From Streptomyces spinosus (GTDB lineage Bacteria; Actinomycetota; Actinomycetes; Streptomycetales; Streptomycetaceae), in NCBI RefSeq assembly GCF_020400655.1, contig NZ_JAINRC010000014.1, positions 237,567 to 301,566 on the forward strand: 64,000 nucleotides of DNA, given 5' to 3'. Shown piece by piece: positions 45,088 through 53,979 of the stretch. Positions within the stretch are counted from its first letter, which is position 1. Each line of letters begins with the position of its first letter. The position numbers and the translations under genes were made by a program. The notes beneath the pieces were generated by a model. That model worked only from the letters and a program-made list of their open reading frames with translations, was not told the DNA's origin and searched no databases.

Positions 45088-46266
45088 GTGGACCTGTTCG
45101 AGTACCAGGCGAGGGACCTCTTCGCCAAGCACGATGTACCGGTGCTGGCCGGTGAAGTCATCGACACGCCTGAGGCGGCGCGCGAGATCACCGAGCGGCT
45201 CGGCGGCAAGTCCGTCGTCAAGGCGCAGGTGAAGGTCGGTGGTCGCGGCAAGGCCGGCGGCGTCAAGCTGGCCGCCTCCCCGGACGAGGCCGTCGCCCGT
45301 GCGACGGACATCCTCGGCATGGACATCAAGGGCCACACGGTCCACAAGGTCATGATCGCCGAGACCGCTCCGGAGATCGTCGAGGAGTACTACGTCTCCT
45401 TCCTCCTCGACCGTGCCAACCGCACCTTCCTGTCCATCGCCTCCGTCGAGGGCGGCATGGAGATCGAGGAGGTGGCGGCCACCCGCCCGGAGGCCGTCGC
45501 CAAGACCCCGATCGACCCGATCGACGGTGTGGACGAGGCCAAGGCCCGCGAGATCGTGGAGGCCGCCAAGTTCCCGGCCGAGGTCGCGGACAAGGTCGTC
45601 AACGTCCTGGTCAAGCTGTGGGACACCTTCATCAAGTCGGACGCCCTCCTCGTCGAGGTCAACCCGCTCGCGAAGGTCGCCTCCGGTGAGGTCCTCGCGC
45701 TCGACGGCAAGGTGTCGCTCGACGACAACGCCGAGTTCCGTCACCCCGAGTACGAGGCGCTCCACGACAAGGCCGCGGCCAACCCGCTCGAGGCCGCCGC
45801 CAAGGAGAAGAACCTCAACTACGTCAAGCTCGACGGCGAGGTCGGCATCATCGGCAACGGCGCCGGTCTCGTCATGAGCACCCTGGACGTCGTCGCGTAC
45901 GCCGGTGAGAAGCACGGTGGCGTCAAGCCCGCCAACTTCCTGGACATCGGCGGTGGCGCCTCCGCCCAGGTGATGGCGAACGGCCTGGAGATCATCCTGG
46001 GCGACCCGGACGTCAAGTCCGTCTTCGTGAACGTCTTCGGTGGCATCACCGCCTGTGACGAGGTCGCCAACGGCATCGTGCAGGCCCTGAAGCTCCTGGA
46101 GGACCGCGGCGAGAAGGTCGAGAAGCCGCTCGTCGTCCGTCTCGACGGCAACAACGCCGAGCTGGGCCGGAAGATCCTCACGGACGCCAACCACCCGCTG
46201 GTGCAGCGCGTCGACACCATGGACGGCGCGGCCGACAAGGCCGCCGAGCTGGCCGCCGCCAAGTAA
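45088..46266 (+). CDS. sucC: Succinyl-CoA synthetase beta subunit (ADP/GDP-forming)
   Basis: 392 residues from GTG 45088, normal length, with GGGACGGAAG upstream. An ATP-grasp domain opens the protein (MDLFEYQARDLFAKHDVPV, KAQVKVGGRGKAGGVKLA) and the CoA-ligase domain has GNGAGLVMSTLDVVA and GGGASAQVMANGLEIIL. With SucD it makes ATP or GTP from succinyl-CoA in the TCA cycle. sucD follows after 26 bases. Codon use is the most constrained in the window, as expected for a highly expressed gene. Confidence 0.98.
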   Translation: MDLFEYQARDLFAKHDVPVLAGEVIDTPEAAREITERLGGKSVVKAQVKVGGRGKAGGVKLAASPDEAVARATDILGMDIKGHTVHKVMIAETAPEIVEEYYVSFLLDRANRTFLSIASVEGGMEIEEVAATRPEAVAKTPIDPIDGVDEAKAREIVEAAKFPAEVADKVVNVLVKLWDTFIKSDALLVEVNPLAKVASGEVLALDGKVSLDDNAEFRHPEYEALHDKAAANPLEAAAKEKNLNYVKLDGEVGIIGNGAGLVMSTLDVVAYAGEKHGGVKPANFLDIGGGASAQVMANGLEIILGDPDVKSVFVNVFGGITACDEVANGIVQALKLLEDRGEKVEKPLVVRLDGNNAELGRKILTDANHPLVQRVDTMDGAADKAAELAAAK

Positions 46267-46292
46267 GCACGAGGACGAGGACTCAAACCACC

Positions 46293-47177
46293 ATGGCTAT
46301 CTGGCTCAACAAGGACAGCAAGGTCATCGTCCAGGGCATGACCGGCGCCACCGGCATGAAGCACACCAAGCTCATGCTCGGTGACGGCACGAACGTCGTG
46401 GGCGGCGTGAACCCGCGCAAGGCGGGTCAGACCGTGGACTTCGACGGCACCGAGGTACCCGTCTTCGGCACCGTCAAGGAGGCCATCGAGAAGACCGGCG
46501 CCGACGTCTCCGTCATCTTCGTGCCGGAGAAGTTCACCAAGGACGCGGTCGTCGAGGCCATCGACGCCGAGATCCCGCTGGCCGTCGTGATCACCGAGGG
46601 CATCGCCGTGCACGACACGGCCGCCTTCTGGGCGTACGCCGGCAAGAAGGGCAACAAGACCCGCATCATCGGCCCGAACTGCCCCGGCATCATCACCCCG
46701 GGCCAGTCGAACGTCGGCATCATCCCGGGCGACATCACCAAGCCGGGCCGCATCGGCCTGGTGTCGAAGTCCGGCACGCTGACGTACCAGATGATGTACG
46801 AGCTGCGGGACATCGGCTTCTCCACCGCCGTCGGCATCGGTGGCGACCCGATCATCGGCACCACGCACATCGACGCCCTGGCCGCGTTCCAGGACGACCC
46901 CGACACCGACCTGATCGTGATGATCGGTGAGATCGGCGGCGACGCCGAGGAGCGCGCGGCCGCGTTCATCAAGGAGAACGTGACCAAGCCGGTCGTCGGC
47001 TACGTCGCGGGCTTCACCGCGCCCGAGGGCAAGACCATGGGCCACGCCGGCGCCATCGTCTCCGGTTCGTCCGGTACCGCCCAGGCGAAGAAGGAGGCCC
47101 TGGAGGCCGCGGGCGTCAAGGTCGGCAAGACCCCGACCGAGACGGCGAAGCTGGCCCGGGAGATCCTGAGCGCCTGA
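46293..47177 (+). CDS. sucD: Succinyl-CoA synthetase alpha subunit
   Basis: 294 residues from ATG 46293 with GAGGACGAGGA upstream. A CoA-binding Rossmann domain (VIVQGMTGATGMKHTKLML, VGGVNPRKAGQ) is followed by the ligase domain. The phosphorylated active-site His lies in MGHAGAIVSGSSG. It forms the heteromeric enzyme with SucC and belongs to the same operon. Confidence 0.98.
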   Translation: MAIWLNKDSKVIVQGMTGATGMKHTKLMLGDGTNVVGGVNPRKAGQTVDFDGTEVPVFGTVKEAIEKTGADVSVIFVPEKFTKDAVVEAIDAEIPLAVVITEGIAVHDTAAFWAYAGKKGNKTRIIGPNCPGIITPGQSNVGIIPGDITKPGRIGLVSKSGTLTYQMMYELRDIGFSTAVGIGGDPIIGTTHIDALAAFQDDPDTDLIVMIGEIGGDAEERAAAFIKENVTKPVVGYVAGFTAPEGKTMGHAGAIVSGSSGTAQAKKEALEAAGVKVGKTPTETAKLAREILSA

Positions 47178-47195
47178 GTTTCCCCTCCGCGCAGA

Positions 47196-47235
47196 CCGGC
47201 AGGCCCGTTCCCCCGTCCGGGGGCGGGCCTGCCGG
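47196..47235. terminator. Terminator after sucCD
   Basis: A 12-bp perfect stem (CCGGCAGGCCCG with CGGGCCTGCCGG) with an inner CCCCC/GGGGG extension lies 18 bases after the sucD stop, before the convergent sigma-like gene. Confidence 0.8.
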
Positions 47236-47256
47236 CGTTCTGCGGGGCGTCACCGC

Positions 47257-48132
47257 TCACTTCGGCTCCGGTGCCAGTCTCTCCGGTCCGCTCGCCTCCG
47301 ACCGGCGGAGCTTCGCCCGCAGTCGCTGCTCCTGCCGGGAGAGCGGACCCAGCCCGGCGGGTGGGGGAACGCCCTGCACCGCCTGGGCGGGTGCGACCGG
47401 GGCCTCGTAGCGCGTCGGTGCGGTGCGGAGCGTCAGCGTGGTCGCGCCGATGACCGTCACGGTGAAGGCGATGGCCGCGCGGGTCCAGAAGACGTTCCGC
47501 CGTTCGGAGCCGGTGCGTACGGTCGTCGACTTCTCCGCGCGCAGCCGCTCCCGGGTGGCCAGTTCGAGCATGCGGCGGTGCAGCTTCTCCGGATCGGCCA
47601 GTTCCGGCAGCAGCGCGGCCACCGCCTCCCGGGCGTGGACCAGCCGGTTAGCGGCGGCCGGTGTGCTCGCCTCCGTCTCCGCCGCCGTCTCCGGGAGGTC
47701 GAGGCCCACACCGTCGTACAGCACGAGCGTGCGCCGGTACGTGGCCGGCAGCCGGAGGAGGGCGTCCAGCAGGGCTTGGTCGGCGGGGTCGGCGGGCGGG
47801 GGTTCCGGTGAGCGGTAGCGGGGGCGGAAGCGGTGCCAGGGGGAGAGCGCGCAGTCGTACGCGACCGCCCGTACCCAGCCTGCGGGGTCACGGTCCCGGG
47901 CCACCTCGGGCCAGCGCTGCCAGGCCAGCTGGAAGGCCCGCTCCACGGATTCGCGGGCCAGCTCCCGGCGCCCGGTGAGCAGATAGGTCTGGCGCACGAG
48001 GGCGGGAGCGCAGAAGGCGTACAGCGCGTCGAAGGCCTGAGCGGGGGTCAGCGAGGGTGCCTGTCCGGCCGTCAGGCGCGCTTCGGCGGCACGGTTCTGA
48101 GGGGCCGTCGGCTCGGGACTCTGTGTCGTCAC
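47257..48132 (-). CDS. Sigma-70-like protein with C-terminal membrane helix
   Basis: 291 residues from GTG 48132. A sigma region 2-like helical part (about 33-108: LYAFCAPALVRQTYLL, FQLAWQRWPEV, AGWVRAVAYDCAL) and a region 4-like part (about 119-176: LLDALLRLPATYRRTLVLYDGVGL) match ECF-type sigma factors. Unusually, a membrane helix follows at about 216-235 (AAIAFTVTVIGATTLTL), with a short Pro- and Arg-rich outer tail. It could be a membrane-tethered regulator or a sigma-derived protein that no longer directs polymerase. No anti-sigma gene is adjacent. The 48133-48228 gap upstream is AT-rich (48144-48178), unusual here. Confidence 0.75.
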   Translation of the reverse strand: MTTQSPEPTAPQNRAAEARLTAGQAPSLTPAQAFDALYAFCAPALVRQTYLLTGRRELARESVERAFQLAWQRWPEVARDRDPAGWVRAVAYDCALSPWHRFRPRYRSPEPPPADPADQALLDALLRLPATYRRTLVLYDGVGLDLPETAAETEASTPAAANRLVHAREAVAALLPELADPEKLHRRMLELATRERLRAEKSTTVRTGSERRNVFWTRAAIAFTVTVIGATTLTLRTAPTRYEAPVAPAQAVQGVPPPAGLGPLSRQEQRLRAKLRRSEASGPERLAPEPK

Positions 48133-48228
48133 GATGCACCCTTCTGTACGAAAAAGAACATAAACGTATATTGAGCGACACTTCGGAGGTTCGCCTGTTA
48201 CGACGGGAAAGCGCGTGTCGTTGGGAGC

Positions 48229-50358
48229 ATGGCGAGCGTGATCCAGACGACCGTTCGCCGCTCCTCGACGTCACCCCTGGCCAACCGGATGCGCGACCGC
48301 TCACCCGGACTCGGCGCGAGCCTGCTGGGCGGTGCCGTCGCGGCCGGACTGGGCCTCGCCTCGTTCGCCGTGCTCGTGATGGCGCTGTGGGTCAGCTCGC
48401 CCTATCCGGACGACGGACCGGACGGCGCGCTGCACATCGCCGCAGCCCTGTGGCTGCTGGCGCACGGGGTGGAACTGACCCGGACCGGCACCCTCTCCGG
48501 CGCGCCCATGCCCGTCGGCGTCACCCCGCTGCTGCTGCTCGCCCTGCCGCTGTGGCTGCTGTACCGGGCGGCGCGGGACGCCACCGACGCGTCCGCCGAA
48601 CCGGACGGCCCGCCGCCGGTGCGGGCGCGTACGGCGTGGACGGGGGTGGTCCTCGGCTACCTGGGTGTCGGCGCCGCCGCGGCCCTGTACTGCTGCCGGG
48701 GCGAACTGCGCCCCGAGTGGCTCTGGGTGACGGTGTGTCTGCCGCTGGTCGCGGCGGGCGCGGCCGGTGCCGGGGTGTGGTCGGCGTACGGCCGCCCGCG
48801 CGAGCCGGTGCTGCGCGCCCTGGTGGTGGTGCCGGGGCCGGTGCGGCGGCTGGTGTTCGGCACGGACGAGTGGGCGCGGCTGAGCGCGGCCGTACGCGCC
48901 GCCGGTGCCGCGACGACGGTGCTGTTCGGGGGCGGCGCGCTGCTGGTCGGGGTGTCACTGGTGTGGCACGGCGAGCTCGCGCGGGCCTCCTTCGTCCAGC
49001 TGACGGGGGGCTGGACGGGACGGTTCGCCGTACTGCTGCTCGGTGTCGCGCTGGTCCCCAACGCGGCGGTCTGGGCCGCCTCCTACGCGCTCGGCCCCGG
49101 CTTCCTCCTCGGCGCCGGGCATATGGTCCACCCCTTCGCCTCCGACCCCGCCCCGCTGCTGCCGCCGTTCCCGCTGCTGGCCGCGGTCCCGGAGCCGGGC
49201 GCCACGGGGAACTGGGCGGTGGGGGCGGTGCCGGGGCTGGCCGGGATGACGGCGGGATGGTTCGTGGCGCGGGCGGCCGTCCACCGGCCGGAGCCCGGGG
49301 TGCCGGCGCGGGCCCGCTGGTCGGCCGGCCGTACCGCCGGTGTCGTGCTGCTGACGGCAGTGGTCTGCGCGGTGGCCCTCGCGCTGCTCGCCGCGCTGGC
49401 GGGCGGTTCCCTGGGCGTCGCCACGCTGTCCCGCCTCGGCCCGCAGTGGTGGCGGACCGGGGGTGCGGCCGGTGCCTGGACGCTGGTGTTCGCACTGCCG
49501 GTGGCCCTGACCGCCCGGGCCTGGCGGCTGCGCACCTGGCCGCGGCGCCACGACGGCGCCCCGGGCCCGGAGGCGGGTGCCACGGCCCCGGACGAGGCGC
49601 GCGGCGGCAAGGGGGCGGTGGCACCGGCGGCCGGGGCGAAGGGCGGTGCCGTACCGGTGACGCCTGTGGTCGCGGGGAAGGGCGACGGGAGAGCCGGGGT
49701 GCCGACGGTCGCGGCGACGGCGGGGCAGACGCGGGAAGGAGCGGAGACGGGGTCCGGGGAGGACGCCGGGGAGGCGGCGACCACGGGCCGGGGCACGGGC
49801 GGGGCGGCCGGTGGGACCGGGCACGGCGAGGCTCGGCCGGCCCCGGCCGAGGGCGGTACCGGGGGCGGGGACACGGCGGGCAGGCTCAGAGTGCGGGGCC
49901 GGGGCAAGGACGGCAGGGCGGGTACGGCGGCTCGGGCCGGGACGGGGGCGGTGGCCGGTGCGGCCGAGGCCGAGGAGGACCGGTACGAGGTGCTCCCCGC
50001 CGACGACGCGTTCCCGACCTCGTACCCGGCTCCGGCCCCCGCGCCGGTCACGGGTCCGGCCCCCGCGCCGGTCACGGCTCCGGCCCCGGCCCCGGCGCCG
50101 GTCACGAGTCCGGTCACGGGAGGCGCGGGGTGGCACGACGACGGTGCCCGCGCCTCACGCTGGGCGGCCCTGAAGCAGGCGGTGGAAACTCCGGAGAAGG
50201 CGAGCGAGACCGCTCGCGAGGCCGTGCGTGAGAACGCCTCCGGGGACACCGCCGCCGACACCGCACCCCGGCCGCGCACGGAGTCACACGCAGGGACGCG
50301 CCCCGGGACACACCCTGGCGCGCACGCCGAGCCCCGGCCGGAACCGGACACCGGGTGA
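48229..50358 (+). CDS. DUF6350-family polytopic membrane protein
   Basis: 709 residues from ATG 48229; GTG 48238 lies at better distance from GGGAG and may be the true start. About nine to ten hydrophobic helices span residues 30 to 430 (for example GAVAAGLGLASFAVLVMALWV and VTPLLLLALPLWLLYRAA). About 275 residues of Gly/Ala/Thr/Pro-rich cytoplasmic or outer tail follow, with short APAPVT-type repeats. DUF6350 proteins sit upstream of purN in many actinobacteria and are sometimes annotated as cell-division PerM-like; no function is proven. Confidence 0.8.
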   Translation: MASVIQTTVRRSSTSPLANRMRDRSPGLGASLLGGAVAAGLGLASFAVLVMALWVSSPYPDDGPDGALHIAAALWLLAHGVELTRTGTLSGAPMPVGVTPLLLLALPLWLLYRAARDATDASAEPDGPPPVRARTAWTGVVLGYLGVGAAAALYCCRGELRPEWLWVTVCLPLVAAGAAGAGVWSAYGRPREPVLRALVVVPGPVRRLVFGTDEWARLSAAVRAAGAATTVLFGGGALLVGVSLVWHGELARASFVQLTGGWTGRFAVLLLGVALVPNAAVWAASYALGPGFLLGAGHMVHPFASDPAPLLPPFPLLAAVPEPGATGNWAVGAVPGLAGMTAGWFVARAAVHRPEPGVPARARWSAGRTAGVVLLTAVVCAVALALLAALAGGSLGVATLSRLGPQWWRTGGAAGAWTLVFALPVALTARAWRLRTWPRRHDGAPGPEAGATAPDEARGGKGAVAPAAGAKGGAVPVTPVVAGKGDGRAGVPTVAATAGQTREGAETGSGEDAGEAATTGRGTGGAAGGTGHGEARPAPAEGGTGGGDTAGRLRVRGRGKDGRAGTAARAGTGAVAGAAEAEEDRYEVLPADDAFPTSYPAPAPAPVTGPAPAPVTAPAPAPAPVTSPVTGGAGWHDDGARASRWAALKQAVETPEKASETAREAVRENASGDTAADTAPRPRTESHAGTRPGTHPGAHAEPRPEPDTG

Positions 50359-50363
50359 GCGGC

Positions 50364-51308
50364 TCAGCTGTTCTCCGTGCCCAGCACGCCCCGCAGCTCA
50401 CGGGGCAGCAGGGTGTCGCAGGACTGCTTGGCCTCGTGGGTGAGGGCGTCGTTGACGCAGGTGTAGTAGTCGCGGTAGACGAGCTGGACGGTGAAGGTGG
50501 AGGCCACCAGGACCAGCGCCAGGCCCGCCGTGACCAGGCCGCTGACGGCCGCCGTCGTCTGCGGCCGGCCGGCCTCGGCGACAGGGCCGCCGGGGGCTGC
50601 CGGGGCGTCGGGGGAGGGCCGGCGCGGCTTGGCGCGCAGGGCGCTGATGCCCCAGTACAGGGCGAGCGCGCCCAGCAGCAGGGCTACGTAGGGCCAGCTG
50701 AACAGGGCGAAGAAGACAGCCCACATGCCGGAGAGCAGGGCGTAGCGCGCGCGACGCTGGGCCGGGTCCGTCGGGTCCCAGCGCATGCCGGGGCCGGCCG
50801 GGCCGCCGGGGCCCTGCGGACCGCCGCCCGGACGTTCGCCGAAGCCGCCGGGGGAGCGGCCGGGCTGCCGGTCACTCCACTGACTGCCCCAGGGGGCGTG
50901 GCCACCGGGTCCCTGGCCGGGCGCCTGCCCCGGACCAGGGCCGTACCCCGGGCCCTGACCGGCACCCTCACCATGACCCTGGCCGTGCCCGTGCCCGTGC
51001 CCGGTGCCGGACGGGTCCCCGTGATGACGAGGCCGCCACGGCTGGTCCGCAGCGCCCTCCGGCGGTGGGGCGAACGGATTGTCGTCCTGCCGCTCACCAC
51101 CCGACCCGGAGCCGCCGTGCCCGGAGCCGCCGTGCCCGGAACCGCCGTGCCCCGGGCCTCCCTGCCCGGCGCCCCCTTGGCCGGAACCACCCCGCGACGA
51201 CTCCGTGGGCGGCGAGGTGGGGCGCTCCCGCAGCAGCGCGGCGCCACGCTCGCCCCCCTGGGCCGGGCGCGGCGGGAACGTGAGGAGTCGCAGGCTGCGA
51301 TCGGGCAT
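50364..51308 (-). CDS. Gly/His-rich membrane protein, DUF4190-like
   Basis: 314 residues from ATG 51308, about ten bases after GGGGAAG. The first 170 residues are low-complexity, with repeated GHGGSG and GHGHGQ tracts that could bind metal but may only be disordered. Two membrane segments (ALLSGMWAVFFALFSWPYVALLLGALALYWGI and AAVSGLVTAGLALVLVASTFTVQLVY) are separated by a short basic loop. A Cys pair (YYTCVND, KQSCDTLL) lies in the outer C-terminal tail and may form a disulfide. It is convergent with DUF6350 (five-base gap). Function unknown. Confidence 0.75.
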   Translation of the reverse strand: MPDRSLRLLTFPPRPAQGGERGAALLRERPTSPPTESSRGGSGQGGAGQGGPGHGGSGHGGSGHGGSGSGGERQDDNPFAPPPEGAADQPWRPRHHGDPSGTGHGHGHGQGHGEGAGQGPGYGPGPGQAPGQGPGGHAPWGSQWSDRQPGRSPGGFGERPGGGPQGPGGPAGPGMRWDPTDPAQRRARYALLSGMWAVFFALFSWPYVALLLGALALYWGISALRAKPRRPSPDAPAAPGGPVAEAGRPQTTAAVSGLVTAGLALVLVASTFTVQLVYRDYYTCVNDALTHEAKQSCDTLLPRELRGVLGTENS

Positions 51309-51478
51309 CAAAAGAGCGTCTTCCCCTAGGTGACTACGGCTGTCCGGCATGAGCTTCCACCCCGTGAACGCACCGCACGACGACCCGGTTCCCGAGGCTG
51401 CTCCTTCGTGACTCCCTGCGAACGCTACCGTCCGGCCGCCCACCCGTCCCGAGGGCCCCTTCCCGAGTGCCGGTATCG

Positions 51479-51506
51479 TTGCAGGCGGTCGGCCGCTTCG
51501 TAGACT
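51479..51506 (+). promoter_or_regulatory. Promoter of purN-purH
   Basis: TTGCAG (51479-51484) and TAGACT (51501-51506) are spaced by 16 bases. The leader is about 90 bases long. The rest of 51309-51603 shows no gene. Confidence 0.5.
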
Positions 51507-51603
51507 TCCCCGTATCCGGGGGCGTGAAGCATTCGTACGACTGTACAAACCCGCCGTACGGACCCGGCCGTACACGGACCGCAACCCCAGAAAGGGCCCC
51601 ATC

Positions 51604-52242
51604 GTGGCCGCCACCTCCGCCGGCCCGGCAGTCAAGCGCCTCGTCGTGCTGGTCTCCGGCTCCGGCACCAATCTCCAGGCGCTGCTGGACGAGATCGCCG
51701 CCGGCGGCGCCGAGGCGTACGGCGCCCGGATCGTGGCCGTCGGCGCGGACCGCACCGGCATCGAGGGGCTGGCGCGCGCCGAACGCGCCGGCATCCCCAC
51801 CTTCGTGTGCAGGGTCAAGGACCACGGCTCCCGCGAGGAGTGGGACGCCGCCCTCGCCGAGGCGGTGGCCGCCCACCGGCCCGACCTCGTCGTCTCCGCC
51901 GGGTTCATGAAGATCGTCGGCAAGGAGTTCCTCGCGCGGTTCGGCGGGCGGTTCGTGAACACCCACCCGGCCCTGCTGCCCAGTTTTCCGGGGGCCCACG
52001 GCGTCCGCGACGCGCTCGCGTACGGCGCCCGGGTCACCGGCTGCACCGTCCACTTCGTCGACGACGGCGTCGACACCGGCCCGATCATCGCCCAGGGCGT
52101 GGTCGAGATCCGGGACGAGGACGACGAGAGCGCGCTGCACGAGCGCATCAAGGAAGTCGAGCGAAGGCTGCTCGTCGAGGTCGTGGGGCGGCTCGCCCGC
52201 AACGGCTATCGCATCGAGGGACGAAAGGTAGTTATCCAGTGA
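51604..52242 (+). CDS. purN: Phosphoribosylglycinamide formyltransferase
   Basis: 212 residues from GTG 51604 (GAAAGG upstream). The formyltransferase fold has LVSGSGTNLQALLD near the N-terminus. The catalytic core is FVNTHPALLPSFPGAHG (Asn and His) and the conserved Asp lies in HFVDDGVDTGPII. It transfers a formyl group from 10-formyl-THF to GAR in purine synthesis. Its stop overlaps the purH GTG start by four bases, indicating coupled translation. Confidence 0.97.
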   Translation: MAATSAGPAVKRLVVLVSGSGTNLQALLDEIAAGGAEAYGARIVAVGADRTGIEGLARAERAGIPTFVCRVKDHGSREEWDAALAEAVAAHRPDLVVSAGFMKIVGKEFLARFGGRFVNTHPALLPSFPGAHGVRDALAYGARVTGCTVHFVDDGVDTGPIIAQGVVEIRDEDDESALHERIKEVERRLLVEVVGRLARNGYRIEGRKVVIQ

Positions 52243-53801
52243 CCGCCGAGAGCAACAAGCGGGCCATCCGTCGCGCGCTCGTCAGCGTCTATGACAAGAC
52301 CGGCCTGGAGGAGCTGGCCCGCGGGCTGCACGAGGCCGGTGTGGAGCTGGTCTCCACCGGGTCGACGGCCGGGCGGATCGCCGCCGCGGGTGTCCCCGTC
52401 ACTAAGGTCGAGGAGCTGACCGGCTTCCCCGAGTGCCTGGACGGCCGGGTGAAGACCCTGCACCCGAAGGTGCACGCCGGCATCCTCGCCGACCTGCGGC
52501 TGGACAGCCACCGCGAGCAGCTCGCCGAGCTGGGCGTGGAGCCGTTCGACCTGGTCGTCGTCAACCTCTACCCGTTCCGCGAGACCGTCGCCTCCGGTGC
52601 CTCGGACGACGAGTGCGTGGAGCAGATCGACATCGGCGGCCCGTCCATGGTCCGCGCCGCCGCCAAGAACCACCCGTCGGTGGCCGTGGTCACCAGCCCG
52701 GAGCGGTACGCCGACGTCCTCGCCGCGGTGAAGGACGGCGGCTTCGACCTCGCCGCCCGCAAGCGGCTGGCCGCCGAGGCGTTCCGGCACACCGCCGAGT
52801 ACGACATCGCCGTCTCCTCCTGGTTCGCCTCCTCCTACGCGCCCGCGGACGACTCGCGGTTCCCGCACTTCATCGCCTCCAGCCTGGAGCGCGCGCACAC
52901 CCTGCGCTACGGCGAGAACCCGCACCAGCCCGCCGCCCTCTACACCTCCGGCGAGGGCGGGCTCGCGGCGGCCGAGCAGCTGCACGGCAAGGAGATGTCG
53001 TACAACAACTACACGGACACGGACGCCGCCCGCCGTGCCGCGTACGACCACGCCGAGCCCTGTGTCGCGATCATCAAGCACGCCAACCCGTGCGGCATCG
53101 CCATCGGCGCGGACGTCGCCGAGGCGCACCGCAAGGCGCACGCCTGCGACCCGCTGTCCGCGTTCGGCGGGGTCATCGCCGTGAACCGGCCGGTCAGCAA
53201 GGAGATGGCCGAGCAGGTCGCGGAGATCTTCACCGAGGTCATCGTGGCGCCGGACTACGAGGAGGGCGCGCTGGAGGCCCTCACCAAGAAGAAGAACATC
53301 CGCGTGCTGCGCTGCGCCGACGGCCCGGCCCAGCCGGTCGAGGTCAAGCCGATCGACGGCGGCGCCCTCCTCCAGGTCGCCGACCGGCTGCAGGCCGAGG
53401 GCGACGACCCGGCCCACTGGACGCTCGCCTCCGGCGAGGCCCTGGACGCGGAGGAGCTGGCCCAGCTCGCGTTCGCGTGGAAGGCGTGCCGCGCGGTGAA
53501 GTCCAACGCGATCCTGCTGGCCAAGGACGGCGCCTCGGTCGGCGTCGGCATGGGCCAGGTCAACCGCGTCGACTCCTGCAAGCTGGCCGTCGAGCGGGCC
53601 GGCGAGGAGCGGGCCCGGGGTGCCTACGCCGCCTCCGACGCCTTCTTCCCCTTCCCGGACGGCCCACAGATCCTCATCGACGCCGGTGTCCGGGCGATCG
53701 TCCAGCCGGGCGGTTCGATCCGTGACGAGCAGGTCGTGGAGGCCGCCAAGAAGGCGGGCGTGACCATGTACTTCACCGGGACGCGCCACTTCTTCCACTG
53801 A
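52239..53801 (+). CDS. purH: Bifunctional AICAR formyltransferase / IMP cyclohydrolase
   Basis: 520 residues from GTG 52239 (GAGGGACGAAAGG upstream). The N-terminal IMP cyclohydrolase domain has RALVSVYDKTGLEELA, TGFPECLDGRVKTLHP and NLYPF. The C-terminal AICAR transformylase carries KHANPCG and RGAYAASDAFFPF with the GVRAIVQPGGS ending. It performs the last two steps to IMP. Direct repeats and a strong terminator follow. The next genes belong to a different, accessory cluster. Confidence 0.98.
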   Translation: MTAESNKRAIRRALVSVYDKTGLEELARGLHEAGVELVSTGSTAGRIAAAGVPVTKVEELTGFPECLDGRVKTLHPKVHAGILADLRLDSHREQLAELGVEPFDLVVVNLYPFRETVASGASDDECVEQIDIGGPSMVRAAAKNHPSVAVVTSPERYADVLAAVKDGGFDLAARKRLAAEAFRHTAEYDIAVSSWFASSYAPADDSRFPHFIASSLERAHTLRYGENPHQPAALYTSGEGGLAAAEQLHGKEMSYNNYTDTDAARRAAYDHAEPCVAIIKHANPCGIAIGADVAEAHRKAHACDPLSAFGGVIAVNRPVSKEMAEQVAEIFTEVIVAPDYEEGALEALTKKKNIRVLRCADGPAQPVEVKPIDGGALLQVADRLQAEGDDPAHWTLASGEALDAEELAQLAFAWKACRAVKSNAILLAKDGASVGVGMGQVNRVDSCKLAVERAGEERARGAYAASDAFFPFPDGPQILIDAGVRAIVQPGGSIRDEQVVEAAKKAGVTMYFTGTRHFFH

Positions 53802-53860
53802 GCCGCACCCGCTGACCCGCTGAGCCGTACCCGCTGACCCGCCGAGTCCCGCCCGTCCCC
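53796..53860. repeat. 22-bp tandem repeats starting at the purH stop codon
   Basis: Two good copies of the 22-base unit (CACTGAGCCGCACCCGCTGACC; CGCTGAGCCGTACCCGCTGACC) lie at 53796-53817 and 53818-53839, then a diverged third that merges into the terminator. The TGA of purH is within the first unit. Confidence 0.75.
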
Positions 53861-53876
53861 GACGGGCGGGACTCGG
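53842..53876 (+). terminator. Terminator after purH
   Basis: A 16-bp perfect stem (CCGAGTCCCGCCCGTC with GACGGGCGGGACTCGG) around CCC closes the purNH operon and separates it from the biosynthetic cluster. Confidence 0.85.
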
Positions 53877-53979
53877 CGTATCCGGACGCCATCCCTCCGG
53901 CACGCCCCGGCCGGCCGCCCGCGACAACGGTCAGCAATGTTTCAGTCCATCGTCAGCGGTGGACGCGAGGGTGGTGGGC

